Shown: positions 28,265 through 37,615, numbered from the stretch's first letter. The stretch: DNA of 64,000 nucleotides from Novosphingobium sp. 18050 (GCF_902706195.1 NZ_CACSJO010000002.1:296616-360615); one strand, 5' to 3'. The notes: generated by a model not told the origin, from the sequence alone. A program made the numbers and translations.

Positions 28265-29170
28265 TTATTCCACCACCGCTTCCGTAGGTTCGCCCATCGG
28301 CGCGGTCGGCGCCAGGGGGCTGGGTTGGTCGACCGACTGGCCGGCACCGTCCTGAAGCCGCGCGGGCTCCAGCATCGCGGTCGTTTCCAGCAGGTCCAGC
28401 GCCTTCTGCGTGGCCTCGAAGCGGCGCGCGTCGGCAATCCAGGTGTCGGCGGCGTCGGCACCGGGGAGGCGCTCTACTTCGCCGATGGCATTGTCGATGC
28501 GGCGGGCGGTAAGCATCACGCGGGCGCGGTCGATCCGTGCCGCCGGGCTGGCCAGGGCGCCCGAATCGCGGCGCACCACGAACAACGAAGTTACCTCATG
28601 CCGGGCACGGTCCCACAGGCTTTCGTCGCTTTGCGTGACGGTCAATTCGGGCGAGAGTGCTTCGAGGCGCGCCGCAAGGCCGTCAATGGTGACGGGATTG
28701 CGGGCGAAATCGATCACCGTCTGCACCGCGCGCGGCTGGGCGTTCATAAAGCGCAGGCGTAGCTGGTCGGCGACATGACCCAGCGGCTCACCGCGATCGA
28801 CCATGCGCCGCGCGGCGAAGGCGATCAGCAGGCCTTCCGCGCGTCCGGCATTGCCGGCGGCGGCGTGGGTCTGGACGTCGAGGCGCGAAAGGCGATCCTC
28901 CAGCATGGCAAGCCGGCCCTCGACTGTGCCGATCGCGCTCATCTGCGCTTCGGTGGACGGCGGCGGCGCGACAGGCTGCGCCGCAGTGATCGGCGCCTGG
29001 GGAGGCTGCGGTATCAGCGTTGCAAGATAGCCGCGCGTCGCCAGCCAGGCGACCAGCGCGGCGCCGAGTACGAAGGCGATCAGCGCGACGAACAGGGTCG
29101 GCCCCGCCGACCGGGTTCGTGGCGGCGGGGCAGAAACTGGTGGAGTGAGGGGTGCGGAAATGTCCTGCAT
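28265..29170 (-). CDS. COG4223 protein, short alphaproteobacterial Mic60/mitofilin-like membrane protein
   Basis: A 301-residue protein: a Pro-rich cytoplasmic start, one transmembrane helix (about residues 26-46, LFVALIAFVLGAALVAW), then a periplasmic helical region with coiled-coil potential around TVEGRLAMLEDRLSRLD, and a C-terminal domain ending in a Pro-rich tail. The hemC-hemD-COG4223 order is the known neighbourhood of alphaproteobacterial Mic60 homologues (established in comparative studies of cristae proteins). The coiled coil is much shorter than in rhizobial members. The start at 29170 overlaps no gene and lies 7 bp after hemD. Confidence 0.75.
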   Translation of the reverse strand: MQDISAPLTPPVSAPPPRTRSAGPTLFVALIAFVLGAALVAWLATRGYLATLIPQPPQAPITAAQPVAPPPSTEAQMSAIGTVEGRLAMLEDRLSRLDVQTHAAAGNAGRAEGLLIAFAARRMVDRGEPLGHVADQLRLRFMNAQPRAVQTVIDFARNPVTIDGLAARLEALSPELTVTQSDESLWDRARHEVTSLFVVRRDSGALASPAARIDRARVMLTARRIDNAIGEVERLPGADAADTWIADARRFEATQKALDLLETTAMLEPARLQDGAGQSVDQPSPLAPTAPMGEPTEAVVE

Positions 29171-29177
29171 CAAGCCC

Positions 29178-29915
29178 TTAATTTGGCAAATGGTGTCCCG
29201 AGGCGGCTTCTTGGCACATCCGTGCGGCCAAGGCCAGCAGAGCGGCATCGTCGGGACTTTCGGCGCATTGGAGGTCGGCCCAGCCTGTCCCCGCCCGAGC
29301 CGAGACGCGCGGGCCGATGGCGGCGAGGCGGATGTGCGCGCGCGCGATCCCGGCTTCGTCGCAAAGCGTCGAGAGATGCGCGGCGGCCTCTCCCGAATGG
29401 AGCAGGGCCAGGGCGGGGCGGGTCAGCAGCGCGCCCATGCCGTCTGGCAGGGGCCGGGGTTCGCTTGCGTAGACTTCGCGTGTGATGATCTCGGCGCCTT
29501 TCGGGGTCGCCAGCTCGATCCGCTCGCGCCCGGCGAGGCGCAGCAGGCGGCGATGGGCGGGGTCGAGCGCGGATAGCATGTTCTGGAGGCCGCCCTTGCC
29601 GGTGGCGATCACGTCCAGCCCGAATTCGCGTGCAGCCCGCGCAGTGGTTTCGCCCACGGCATAAGCGGGAAGGCCGCGATAGGCGGTCAGCGCCGTGCCG
29701 CCGTGGCGCAGGGCATTGGCGCTGCCCAGCAGCAGGGCGTCCACCTCGGCGCGGGGGACGGGCTCCCATGGCAGCGCGCGAATTTCAAACAGTGAGAAGA
29801 CATGGGCGGTCATGCCCGCCGCCCGCGCAGCCGCGAGCGTGGTCGAGGCGCCGGGTTCAGGGCGCAGGATCAGGATGGGGAGAGGCATGGCACGCTCTGC
29901 CTCCGCGCGGCTCAT
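29178..29915 (-). CDS. hemD: Uroporphyrinogen-III synthase
   Basis: Cyclises hydroxymethylbilane to uroporphyrinogen III. The 245-residue protein has the weakly conserved HemD two-domain pattern: PILILRPEPGAS at the start, LLLGSANALRHGG, PAYAVGETTARAA, and AAIGPRVSARA near the C-terminus (LTSxxA-like and T/S-ligand regions). The ATG overlaps the hemC stop by 4 nt, so I prefer it to the ATG nine codons downstream. Sequence conservation in this family is low; the context with hemC makes the call firm. Confidence 0.9.
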   Translation of the reverse strand: MSRAEAERAMPLPILILRPEPGASTTLAAARAAGMTAHVFSLFEIRALPWEPVPRAEVDALLLGSANALRHGGTALTAYRGLPAYAVGETTARAAREFGLDVIATGKGGLQNMLSALDPAHRRLLRLAGRERIELATPKGAEIITREVYASEPRPLPDGMGALLTRPALALLHSGEAAAHLSTLCDEAGIARAHIRLAAIGPRVSARAGTGWADLQCAESPDDAALLALAARMCQEAASGHHLPN

Positions 29916-30877
29916 TGTTCCGGGGCCGGCGCTCCGGCGAAGTGCGCGGCGATCGCGGGCACCGCGCGGGCGAGCAGGTCTGCGGCGAGGTCCAGCGGGC
30001 CTCGCCTATCGTCTGCCGGGAAGCGGGTCTCGCCGGTGACATGTTCGGCGCCGTCCGGGCTGTATAGCGCGGCGCGCATGACGATGTCGGTGCCTTCGCA
30101 CCGGGTCAGCACCGCGATCGGGCTGTGGCAGCTGCCGCCAAGTCCCGCCAGCAAGGCGCGCTCGGCCAGAACCTGCGCGCGGCTTGGTGCGTGGTCTACC
30201 GCGGTGAGCAAGGCGCGTGTCCCCTCGTCGTCGGCGCGGCACTCTATCATGATCGCGGCTTGTGCGGGGGCGGGGAGCCAGTCCTCGGCGTCAAGGGGGT
30301 GGCCAGTGCCGGTCTCGCCCAACCGGTTCAGCCCGGCGGCGGCGAGGAATGTGGCGTCGGCTTCTCCTGCCGCCAGCTTGGCGAGGCGGGTTGCTACATT
30401 GCCCCGGAAAGTGACCACGCGGCAGTCCGGCCGGGCGTGGAGAAGCTGCGCGGCGCGGCGCGGCGCGCTGGTGCCGATCACGGCGCCTTGCGGCAATGCG
30501 GCGATGGAGGCGGCGCCGACCAGCACGTCGCGCACGTCCTCGCGCGGCAGGATGGCGCCGATGGTGAAGGCGTCCGGGCGGATCGTCTCGACGTCCTTGG
30601 CGGAGTGCACGGCGAAGTCGATTTCACCCGTCGCCAGCCAGGCGTCCAGTTCTTTTGTCCACAGGGCCTTGCCCCCGATCTCGGCCAGAGCGCGGTCCTG
30701 GATGCGATCGCCGCTGGCGGTGACGGCAACGATCTCTATATGCGCGGGATCGATGTCGTGGGCACGGGCAAGCAGGGCCTGCGCTTCATGCGCCTGCGCC
30801 ATGGCAAGGGGCGATCGACGTGTACCGAGGCGAAAGCGCCTCTCAGGAATGGAATCTTGGTGTTTATCTTCGGTCAT
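29912..30877 (-). CDS. hemC: Hydroxymethylbilane synthase (porphobilinogen deaminase)
   Basis: Polymerises four porphobilinogens. The 321-residue protein begins with [13 protein letters not shown], carries the active-site [19 protein letters not shown], and the dipyrromethane-attachment Cys in [12 protein letters not shown] (usual form AGCxxP, here slightly changed). It is divergent from tsaD with a 44-bp spacer that must hold both promoters. It heads the hemC-hemD-COG4223 operon. Confidence 0.96.
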   Translation of the reverse strand: MTEDKHQDSIPERRFRLGTRRSPLAMAQAHEAQALLARAHDIDPAHIEIVAVTASGDRIQDRALAEIGGKALWTKELDAWLATGEIDFAVHSAKDVETIRPDAFTIGAILPREDVRDVLVGAASIAALPQGAVIGTSAPRRAAQLLHARPDCRVVTFRGNVATRLAKLAAGEADATFLAAAGLNRLGETGTGHPLDAEDWLPAPAQAAIMIECRADDEGTRALLTAVDHAPSRAQVLAERALLAGLGGSCHSPIAVLTRCEGTDIVMRAALYSPDGAEHVTGETRFPADDRRGPLDLAADLLARAVPAIAAHFAGAPAPEQ

Positions 30878-30921
30878 CGGTCGCTTGTGCTACCCGGCAA
30901 TGTCGTTCAGGGGAAGCTAGG

Positions 30922-31956
30922 ATGAGCATAGTTCTCGGCATCGAATCTTCTTGCGACGAGACCGCCGCGGCGCTGGTTACCAGTGAACGGGTCATCCTTG
31001 CCCAGCGCATCGCCTCGCAGGACGAGGTGCATAGCCCTTACGGCGGCGTTGTCCCCGAGATTGCTGCACGCGCCCATGCCGAGCGTCTTGCCCCCCTGAT
31101 TGCCGCGACTCTGGCCGATGCCGGGATGACGCTGGATGATGTGGACGCCATCGCTGCCACTGCCGGGCCGGGCCTGATCGGCGGCGTGATGGTCGGCCTG
31201 GTCACCGCCAAGGCGCTGGCGATGGCGAGCGAGAAGCCGCTGATCGCGGTGAATCACCTCGAAGGCCACGCCCTGTCGCCGCGCCTTGCCGACGCGGCGC
31301 TCGAATATCCCTATCTGCTGCTGCTCGTCTCGGGCGGTCACTGCCAGATTCTGCTGGTAGAGGACGTAGGTAAGTTCCGCCGCCTCGCCACCACCATCGA
31401 CGATGCGCTGGGCGAGGCATTCGACAAGTCCGCCAAGGTGCTGGGGCTGGGCTATCCCGGCGGTCCGGCGCTGGAACGGCTGGCGCTTCAGGGCGATGCG
31501 AAGAAAGTCAGCCTGCCCCGGCCACTGAAGGGTTCGAAAGAACCGCACTTCTCGTTCGCCGGGCTCAAGAGCGCGGTGTTGCGGGCCAAGCAGTCGGGCG
31601 AGCATAGCGATGCGGACATCGCCGCTTCGTTCCAGCAGGCCGCGATTGACTGCCTCCTCGACCGTTCGCGGCGTGCTCTTGCCAATGTCGGTCCGCTCAA
31701 CGCGCTGGTCGTCGCTGGCGGGGTTGCCGCCAACAAGGCGATTCGTGCCGCGCTCGAAGGGCTTGCCGCACAGCATGGTCTGCCATTCATCGCGCCGCCA
31801 CTTGCGCTCTGTACCGACAACGCGGCGATGATCGCCTGGGCCGGGCTGGAGCGACTTGCGCGCGGACAGTCCGATCCGCTCGACGTGGCGGCCCGCCCGC
31901 GCTGGCCACTGGACCCTGAGGCCGAAACAGTTCGCGGTGCGGGAGTAAAGGCATGA
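30922..31956 (+). CDS. tsaD: tRNA N6-adenosine threonylcarbamoyltransferase
   Basis: Installs t6A37 in ANN-decoding tRNAs with TsaB/TsaE. The 344-residue protein has the [13 protein letters not shown] start, the metal-binding NHLEGH motif (His112, His116), [14 protein letters not shown], and a C-terminal [11 protein letters not shown] signature. The ATG at 30922 follows AGGGGAAGCTAGG. gpsA follows with a 4-nt overlap. Confidence 0.97.
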   Translation: MSIVLGIESSCDETAAALVTSERVILAQRIASQDEVHSPYGGVVPEIAARAHAERLAPLIAATLADAGMTLDDVDAIAATAGPGLIGGVMVGLVTAKALAMASEKPLIAVNHLEGHALSPRLADAALEYPYLLLLVSGGHCQILLVEDVGKFRRLATTIDDALGEAFDKSAKVLGLGYPGGPALERLALQGDAKKVSLPRPLKGSKEPHFSFAGLKSAVLRAKQSGEHSDADIAASFQQAAIDCLLDRSRRALANVGPLNALVVAGGVAANKAIRAALEGLAAQHGLPFIAPPLALCTDNAAMIAWAGLERLARGQSDPLDVAARPRWPLDPEAETVRGAGVKA

Positions 31957-32954
31957 GTGCTGCACGAATTGGCGTCATCGGCGCAGGTGCCTGGGGCACC
32001 GCACTGGCGCAGGCGCTTGCCAGCGATGGCAGTGAAGTCCTGCTCTGGGCGCGCGAACCGGAACTCGTCTCCGCGATCAACGCCGAACACCGCAACGCGC
32101 TTTACCTTCCGAGTGCCGTGCTGGCGGCGAAGGTGCGCGCCACCAACGATCTTGCCGATTTAGCCGCTCTGCCTGCGCTGCTGGTGGTCGTGCCAGCCCA
32201 GTTCCTGGCGTCCGTCATTGCCGGACTGCCGGAAGGTGATCGCGACCTCGTCCTATGCGCCAAGGGTATCGAGGCGGGCACCGGACGGCTCATGAACGAT
32301 GTCGCCGCGCAGGCTTGTGCGGCAGAGCGGCTGGCGGTCCTGTCCGGGCCGACGTTCGCGCATGAAGTTGCCGCGGGGCTGCCTACCGCAGTCACACTCG
32401 CCTGTGCTGGCGGGCGCGATCAGTGGGAGCGGCTGTCCCCGCTGATAGCGCGGCCCATGCTGCGACCCTATTATTCCGACGATGTCACCGGCGCCGAGAT
32501 CGGCGGGGCAGTGAAGAACGTCCTCGCCATCGCCTGCGGCGTGGTCGAAGGTCTGAACCTCGGCCAGAACGCCCGCGCGGCGCTGATTGCGCGCGGTTAT
32601 GCCGAGATGCTGCGCTTCGGGCTTGCGCGCGGTGCGCGGGCGGAGACGCTGTCGGGACTGTGCGGGCTGGGCGACCTTGTCCTCACCTGCTCGTCCACCT
32701 CCAGCCGCAATTTCTCGCTCGGCCTTGCACTGGGGCAGGGGCTGACCGCCGCCGAGGCGTTGTCGGGCAAGAACAGCGTCGCCGAGGGTGCCGCCACCGC
32801 GCCGATTTTGGCGGACCTTGCCCGCCGTGACGGTATCCAGATGCCGATCGTTGATGCCGTGGCGCGTCTGCTCAGCGGCGCGGCGCCGGCCAGTGAAGTC
32901 GTCAGCGACCTGCTCGCCCGCCCGCTGCGCGCTGAACAGGAGCCCGCTCTTTGA
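31953..32954 (+). CDS. gpsA: Glycerol-3-phosphate dehydrogenase [NAD(P)+]
   Basis: Reduces dihydroxyacetone phosphate to sn-glycerol-3-phosphate for phospholipid synthesis. The 333-residue protein has the [14 protein letters not shown] dinucleotide motif at the N-terminus, [23 protein letters not shown], and catalytic lysine in [13 protein letters not shown]. It overlaps tsaD (ATGA) and the next gene (TTGA) by 4 nt each, forming a three-gene operon. Confidence 0.97.
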   Translation: MSAARIGVIGAGAWGTALAQALASDGSEVLLWAREPELVSAINAEHRNALYLPSAVLAAKVRATNDLADLAALPALLVVVPAQFLASVIAGLPEGDRDLVLCAKGIEAGTGRLMNDVAAQACAAERLAVLSGPTFAHEVAAGLPTAVTLACAGGRDQWERLSPLIARPMLRPYYSDDVTGAEIGGAVKNVLAIACGVVEGLNLGQNARAALIARGYAEMLRFGLARGARAETLSGLCGLGDLVLTCSSTSSRNFSLGLALGQGLTAAEALSGKNSVAEGAATAPILADLARRDGIQMPIVDAVARLLSGAAPASEVVSDLLARPLRAEQEPAL

Positions 32955-34489
32955 GCGACACGCCGACCCCCAGTACTGTCATTTCCAGAGCCGAAGCGAC
33001 CCGCGAGGAACGCCAGCAACAGGATATCGCCGCGCTCGCCAAAGGTGGACGTACGAACCTGTTCGGCTTCTTTCTGCGCCTTGCCGCGCGCATTCCCTTC
33101 CTGTTCATCGCAGGGCGTGCCGCTGCCTATGGCCCGGCCGCGCTGGGCCGTTTCGCCTCGGCGCTGGTCCTGATCGAACTCACCTCAATGCTCTGCACCA
33201 TGGGCGAGAAGCGCGGCCTCGCGCAGCGCCTGTCGCAGACCGAAGGGCAGGTTCACCCCGCCAACGTCATTGCTGATGGTTCTATCATCGCGGCGATCTC
33301 CAGCGTTTCGGCGGCCGCGTTCTTCTGGTTCGTGCCGGGACTGCTGTTTCCCGGCGGTCACTATACCTGGATCGACCGGCTTATGGTCCTCGCCCTGCCG
33401 GCGATGACGATGACCGAGATCTGGCTGGCGGCGCTGGCATACCGGCTGCGGGTGACGCCCACCGTCTGGTCGCGCGCCATCGTCGAGCCGTGGACGATCT
33501 CGATCATGGCCGGCGCGATGATCTGGCTGGCGCCCGAAAGCGGGCTGTCGATCGCCTATATCGCCTCGATCTACGCCGCGGCGTTCACTGCGTTCATCCC
33601 CTTCTTTCGCGAATACGGCGTACCGCGCGGCTGGCGCCCGAAACTGCGCGGCATGCGCAAGCTGGCACTGCATTCGCTGCCTATTGCGCTGGCGGATGCT
33701 ATCGAATGGGGCACCCGCCGCGTCGACATCTTCCTGCTGGGCTTCCTCGCCCCACCGGCGGCGGTCGGCATCTATTACGCGGCGCAGCAGGTGGCCAGCC
33801 TGCCGCAGAAGCTGAAAACCAGTTTCGAGCCGGTGCTCGGGCCGGTCATCACCCGCAACCTCAAAGAGCGCGACTATGGCGCCATCGCCCGGCAGGTGTG
33901 CCAGGTGGGCTTCTGGATCACCGCGTCGCAGGCCGGCATTGCGCTGGCGCTGGGCATTCCGGGGGCAGGGGTCATGGGCCTCGTGGGCCGCGAATTCGTG
34001 GGCGGCACCGGGGCGCTGGCATTCCTGCTCGCCGCCGAAGTAGTCGCTGCCACTGCCGTCGTCAGCGAGGCGGCGCTGGTCTACGTGGCGCGGGTACGCA
34101 ACTTGTGGGTCTCGCTCGCCACGATCAGTTTGCAGGCCGTGTTGACGCTGGGCGGCATCCTGCTGATGCAGCGGCTGGGTTACAACTCGCTGTTCCAGGC
34201 GGCGGCGGCTGCCATCGCTCTGATGGTCGCACTGGGGATCGCCTCGATCGTCAAGTCGGTGATGCTCTCGCGCATTCTGGGCGAACCGATCAACAACTGG
34301 CGCTGGGCGCTGGTCTGGGCGGCTGCTCCGGCGGTCGTCATCGGGTATCTCACCCACCGGTTCCTGCCTGAATGGGCGGCCTTGGCGCTGGGTATCCCGG
34401 CGATCCTGGGCTCGTATTTCCTGGTTATCTGGAAAAAGGCGTTCGGGCCGGAAGACCGCAAGCTGTTCCAGAAGACCAAGCCCGCGTAA
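32951..34489 (+). CDS. Polysaccharide flippase-like (MOP superfamily) membrane protein
   Basis: A 512-residue integral membrane protein with roughly 12-14 hydrophobic helices, resembling the O-antigen/lipopolysaccharide flippase (Wzx/MviN-like) group of the MOP superfamily. There is a basic cytoplasmic N-terminus (residues 1-40) and a lysine-rich C-terminus. It starts at TTG inside the gpsA stop. The lipid-linked substrate cannot be predicted; no glycosyltransferases adjoin. A weak link to gpsA (glycerophosphate supply) is only positional. Confidence 0.8.
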   Translation: MSDTPTPSTVISRAEATREERQQQDIAALAKGGRTNLFGFFLRLAARIPFLFIAGRAAAYGPAALGRFASALVLIELTSMLCTMGEKRGLAQRLSQTEGQVHPANVIADGSIIAAISSVSAAAFFWFVPGLLFPGGHYTWIDRLMVLALPAMTMTEIWLAALAYRLRVTPTVWSRAIVEPWTISIMAGAMIWLAPESGLSIAYIASIYAAAFTAFIPFFREYGVPRGWRPKLRGMRKLALHSLPIALADAIEWGTRRVDIFLLGFLAPPAAVGIYYAAQQVASLPQKLKTSFEPVLGPVITRNLKERDYGAIARQVCQVGFWITASQAGIALALGIPGAGVMGLVGREFVGGTGALAFLLAAEVVAATAVVSEAALVYVARVRNLWVSLATISLQAVLTLGGILLMQRLGYNSLFQAAAAAIALMVALGIASIVKSVMLSRILGEPINNWRWALVWAAAPAVVIGYLTHRFLPEWAALALGIPAILGSYFLVIWKKAFGPEDRKLFQKTKPA

Positions 34490-34542
34490 AACCTTGATCG
34501 CGCGGGCTGACAGGCTGGCCGCAAGGCTCTAGGCTGACACCC

Positions 34543-35265
34543 ATGAATCCACGCCGCGCTTCCATGATCGTCGTCGGAGCGGCCCTGTGCGTCGTCCTGT
34601 CCTTTGCGACGATGCGTGCACGGGGCGGCATCTTCATTGGCGATCTCAGGCAGCAGGCTGCCGCCGCACGCGATGTCGCAGGCGGCAAGGGCGTGACGCT
34701 GGCCTTCCGCGACCGCTACGGGTGGCTGACACGCCACCCGGTCCTGTCAGGCGGCAAGGGGCTGGATGCCGCCACCCGCAGCCGTGTCGCCGCCGCCATC
34801 GCCGCAGTGCCTGGTATCGGCGGGGTGAGCTGGGCGAACGAGGGCGATGCGCGCGCGTCCTTGGTGCACTGTCAGGACGATGTCGAGCGGATCCTCGAAA
34901 CCCGTACCATCCGTTTCGGTGAGGCCAGCACGCGGCTCGATCCGGCCAGTGACAACCTGCTCGACGAAGTAACCCGCGCGCTGCGCCCCTGTGCGGGCAG
35001 CATTATCGCGGTTACCGGGCATACCGATGCAGGCGGTAATCCCAAGGTCAATGTTGCCCTCTCGCAAGCACGGGCTGAGGCGGTTCGCTCGGCATTGATT
35101 TCGCGTGGAATTCCGGGTGACGGCCTGCGCGCCGTGGGCGTGGGCGCGGCCAAGCCGGTGGAGGGCCTCGACCCCCGCGATCCCGCCAATCGCCGTATCG
35201 AATTCTCGGTGCTTTTCACCGCGCCGGTCAAGCCGACCCCGATCGACACGCCGGGACCGGAATGA
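34543..35265 (+). CDS. OmpA-family (peptidoglycan-binding) envelope protein
   Basis: A 240-residue protein with an N-terminal hydrophobic signal/anchor (about 8-24), a short BON-like or linker domain rich in Ala/Gly, and a C-terminal OmpA-like domain including IRFGEASTRLDP, VTGHTDAGGNPKVN and QARAEAVRSALISRGI, with NRRIEFSV at the end. Such domains bind meso-diaminopimelate in peptidoglycan. There is no beta-barrel. It is followed by a tiny membrane peptide and a helix-hairpin-helix protein in the same orientation. Confidence 0.85.
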   Translation: MNPRRASMIVVGAALCVVLSFATMRARGGIFIGDLRQQAAAARDVAGGKGVTLAFRDRYGWLTRHPVLSGGKGLDAATRSRVAAAIAAVPGIGGVSWANEGDARASLVHCQDDVERILETRTIRFGEASTRLDPASDNLLDEVTRALRPCAGSIIAVTGHTDAGGNPKVNVALSQARAEAVRSALISRGIPGDGLRAVGVGAAKPVEGLDPRDPANRRIEFSVLFTAPVKPTPIDTPGPE

Positions 35266-35309
35266 GGGCGCCCGAATGAGCACTGCAAAGACTAGGAAAG
35301 GACCCCGCC

Positions 35310-35402
35310 TTGCCGCTATGGCTTGAGATGGCCGTTTCGGTGCTGCTGACCTACGGGATCGGCTTCGGCATCGGTTGGCTTGTGTGGAACCGGAAAGGGT
35401 AA
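35310..35402 (+). CDS. Predicted 30-residue single-pass membrane peptide
   Basis: A very short open frame starting at TTG, preceded by AGGAAAGGAC as ribosome-binding site. It reads MPLWLEMAVSV, a Leu/Ala-rich stretch with the glycine zipper GIGFGIGW, and ends NRKG. One transmembrane helix with a basic C-terminus is predicted, so the tail should lie in the cytoplasm. It sits 44 bp after the OmpA-like gene and 6 bp before the HhH gene, consistent with an operon. An in-frame ATG at 35328 is an alternative start, giving 24 residues. Function is unknown. Confidence 0.6.
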   Translation: MPLWLEMAVSVLLTYGIGFGIGWLVWNRKG

Positions 35403-35408
35403 ATCGTC

Positions 35409-36029
35409 GTGTTGCAAATGATCGAAGCGAACTGGCTGATCTTCATCGCCGCGCTGCTGGTCGGCATCGTCGTTGCGTATTGGGTCTTCGTGCACGGCTC
35501 GAAGCCGGCGCGACGCGAGCGACGTCCCGACGTACTGGATGAAGGCGCTGCACCTGCGCAGCGTAATCAGGCGCTGATCGACGCGCCGCCCGCCGCGCAG
35601 TTTCATCTCGACCCGCCTGCAATGGCAGGGGTGATGGCCGGTATCGGCGAAGTGATCGCTGTCGCCGCGCAGGAAGAGGCCGACGAAGCGCGCAGCCACC
35701 GCGAGCCGCCCCAGACGACCGCCGCCGAGCCCGATCCGACGCCCGCTCCCCCGGCGCCGCCGATCGCGGAAACCGCCGATGGCGAGGTGGCCGCTGATGA
35801 TCTGCGCAAGATCAAGGGGCTTGGCCCCAAGATGCTGACGGTTCTGCATGCGCTGGGCGTGACCAGTTTCGCCCAGATCGCAGCTTGGACCGACGCTGAC
35901 CTCGATGAACTCGATACGAAGCTGGGCGCCTTTGCCGGCCGCCCGCGCCGCGATAGCTGGGTGGAGCAGGCGAAACTCCTGTCGAGCGGGGATACCGGGG
36001 CTTATGAGGCGAAGTTCGGCAAGGTCTGA
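35409..36029 (+). CDS. Membrane-anchored helix-hairpin-helix protein
   Basis: A 206-residue protein: an N-terminal membrane helix (about 8-28, WLIFIAALLVGIVVAYWVF), a Pro/Ala/Glu-rich disordered middle, and a C-terminal HhH-like domain DLRKIKGLGPKMLTVLHALG followed by TSFAQIAAWTDADLDEL, of the kind in ribosomal L21-associated or NAD-ligase-like HhH units. The tail SWVEQAKLLSSG is common in such sphingomonad proteins. It starts at GTG or at the ATG three codons on. The role is unknown; a DNA- or protein-binding membrane-tethered domain is suggested. Confidence 0.75.
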   Translation: MLQMIEANWLIFIAALLVGIVVAYWVFVHGSKPARRERRPDVLDEGAAPAQRNQALIDAPPAAQFHLDPPAMAGVMAGIGEVIAVAAQEEADEARSHREPPQTTAAEPDPTPAPPAPPIAETADGEVAADDLRKIKGLGPKMLTVLHALGVTSFAQIAAWTDADLDELDTKLGAFAGRPRRDSWVEQAKLLSSGDTGAYEAKFGKV

Positions 36030-36040
36030 CCTGCGGCCGT

Positions 36041-37189
36041 TTACCGGCCTGCCATTTCGATTACGGCCCGGGCGATCGAGACGAGTTCCGACTCGCGGTT
36101 TACGCCGGCCTTCTGGAAGATCGTGCGCAGCTGGCTGGAGACGGTCTGGGCACTGACCCCGCGCATCCGGGCGATTTCTTGACGTGAATGGCCCTGTGCC
36201 AGAAGCGCGACGATCTCGCCCTCGGCGCGGGTCAGTTCGAGCGCGGCGCAAAGACGCGGACCCTGGTCGCCTGCGAAGCCGAGCGGGGCCTTCAGGGTGA
36301 CGATAACGCTGGGCGCGAAGCCGAAGTTCCACTCCTGCCGGGGCAGGGCGCAGACTTCCACCAGCATCGGCCCGCGCGACGACTGCAGCCACATTTCCGA
36401 AGGCATCGCCTGCGCGCTGGCGAGGGCAAGCCCGATGCGCATCTGCAGTCCGCGATCGGTGTCCGGCCGCGCCGCGCGCAGGATGCTACCGCGCACCTGC
36501 AAGGTGTCCGGGGCGAACAGCCCGTCGGCAGCATTGGTTACCGAGCAGACCCGTCCCATGCCGTCGAGCAGGACCGCCGCCGTGCGCAGCGCGTCGAGCG
36601 AACCGCGCAGCAGGTCGGCGCCCTGGTGTTCGATGGCCCGCTGCAGCCGGATCGCCGCCATAACCTGCGGGCCGATATCGCTGAGAACCTGGCGGTGCTT
36701 TTCGGTCGTGCGTCCGTCGCTTTTCGTATTGATGGTCGCCAGCCCGAAGAACGCCCCGGGGTCGTTCGCCAGGACCATCTGGGCGCCGTGCTCTCCATCC
36801 CAGCGGCGTACGTGTTCGATATAGGCCTCGTTGGCGCCGGCGGCGCGGACCTGGTCGTAGTGCTTTTCCCAGACGACTTGATAAGGCGCGCTGGATGCGG
36901 CGACGCGGTAGTTCACGTCGGCACGGTGGCCCTCGATCGCCAGGAAGTCCTCGACGTAGCCGTCGTCGGCACTGGTCATCCAATTGAACAAAGTATGGCG
37001 CTCGCCAATGGCGAGAAGTTGGGCGCGTGAAGCGCCCGTCGCACTGGCGAGCCCCTTGAGCGCGGCATCCCAGCCTGTCTGTTCGAATGGGGCCCGTGAA
37101 AACATCGCCCCCAATTGATCGACTCGAATGGTGCTACCCCGCCTTGCGACCCGAAGACTTAATTTGAACTGCCCGTTAACTTTAGGCAA
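36041..37189 (-). CDS. LuxR-type helix-turn-helix transcriptional regulator
   Basis: About 382 residues from the first ATG, with a C-terminal LuxR HTH: LTRAEGEIVALLAQGHSRQEIARMRGVSAQTVSSQLRTIF (given in parts: LTRAEGEIVALL, then VSAQTVSSQLR). The larger N-terminal half has no recognised signal domain (GAF/PAS-like pattern possible). The start is uncertain: ATG at 37189 opens a 28-residue lead not obviously conserved, while the ATG at 37105 (MFSRAPFEQ) begins the region that looks like the folded domain. A 16-bp palindrome lies just upstream. Confidence 0.82.
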   Translation of the reverse strand: MPKVNGQFKLSLRVARRGSTIRVDQLGAMFSRAPFEQTGWDAALKGLASATGASRAQLLAIGERHTLFNWMTSADDGYVEDFLAIEGHRADVNYRVAASSAPYQVVWEKHYDQVRAAGANEAYIEHVRRWDGEHGAQMVLANDPGAFFGLATINTKSDGRTTEKHRQVLSDIGPQVMAAIRLQRAIEHQGADLLRGSLDALRTAAVLLDGMGRVCSVTNAADGLFAPDTLQVRGSILRAARPDTDRGLQMRIGLALASAQAMPSEMWLQSSRGPMLVEVCALPRQEWNFGFAPSVIVTLKAPLGFAGDQGPRLCAALELTRAEGEIVALLAQGHSRQEIARMRGVSAQTVSSQLRTIFQKAGVNRESELVSIARAVIEMAGR

Positions 37190-37221
37190 GCCTATGGAAA
37201 GTGAGGGGTATTGCCCGGCTT

Positions 37222-37237
37222 TACCACGATCGTGGTA
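37222..37237. promoter_or_regulatory. Perfect 16-bp palindrome upstream of the LuxR-type gene
   Basis: TACCACGATCGTGGTA reads identically on both strands. It lies 32 bp before the more upstream candidate start of the LuxR-type gene, and 117 bp before the other, as expected of an autoregulatory operator. The binding factor is not known. Confidence 0.5.
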
Positions 37238-37312
37238 TGCAATGGGGTTCAGGTGGGCGCATGGGTGATCTGCGACCCGAAGGATCGGCGATTCAGCCTA
37301 TCCTTATACCTG

Positions 37313-37347
37313 CCCGGGACCTGCATCGCAGGATCCCGGGTATTTTT
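37313..37347 (+). terminator. Rho-independent terminator
   Basis: CCCGGGACCTG pairs with CAGGATCCCGGG (one bulged A) over CATCG and is followed by TATTTTTTCG. The T-run is only on the plus-strand side, so it is directional. Confidence 0.8.
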
Positions 37348-37615
37348 TCGATTGGCAACGTGAGGGCGCGGCCTTGGGGATACTTACGCTGCGGGCCTCT
37401 GGGCCGTAATTGCCAAGCTTGGCGCACCGAGTACGCCGTCAGTGTTTCGAGCGTGGGATTCCCATTTTCGGACAGCGCATTGTAAATGGCGTGAGGTTCC
37501 ACCGCGATGCGCGCGTGACTTCGCTGATGCCCTTCGAACGGGTAAAATCGCCAAGTGCCTGGGCGGCGTGCGTCGCGTCGTTTCCTCGCGAACTCTGGTC
37601 GCCGCCATTCCCGCT
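37348..37615. other. Remaining gene-free stretch before uvrB
   Basis: Downstream of the terminator there are small dyads (ATTGGCAA at 37351 and TTGCCAA at 37410, plus the 12-bp palindrome GCCAAGCTTGGC at 37412-37423). Open frames here have no ribosome-binding site or homology that I recognise. It lies beyond the 3' end of uvrB. Confidence 0.4.

Larger units (their letters stand above)
37190..37350 (+). ncRNA. Candidate small RNA with intrinsic terminator
   Basis: A plus-strand terminator (see the separate entry) stands here although no plus-strand protein gene lies within 1.2 kb upstream, because the LuxR-type gene runs the other way. The interval therefore probably encodes a short transcript starting between about 37,110 and 37,290. 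An open frame crossing it has no ribosome-binding site and runs through the terminator, so I do not call it protein-coding. Exact ends are unknown. Confidence 0.35.

Noticed and set aside
37201..37485. A 94-residue open frame across the candidate small RNA
   Set aside because: No ribosome-binding site, and it runs through a strong intrinsic terminator.
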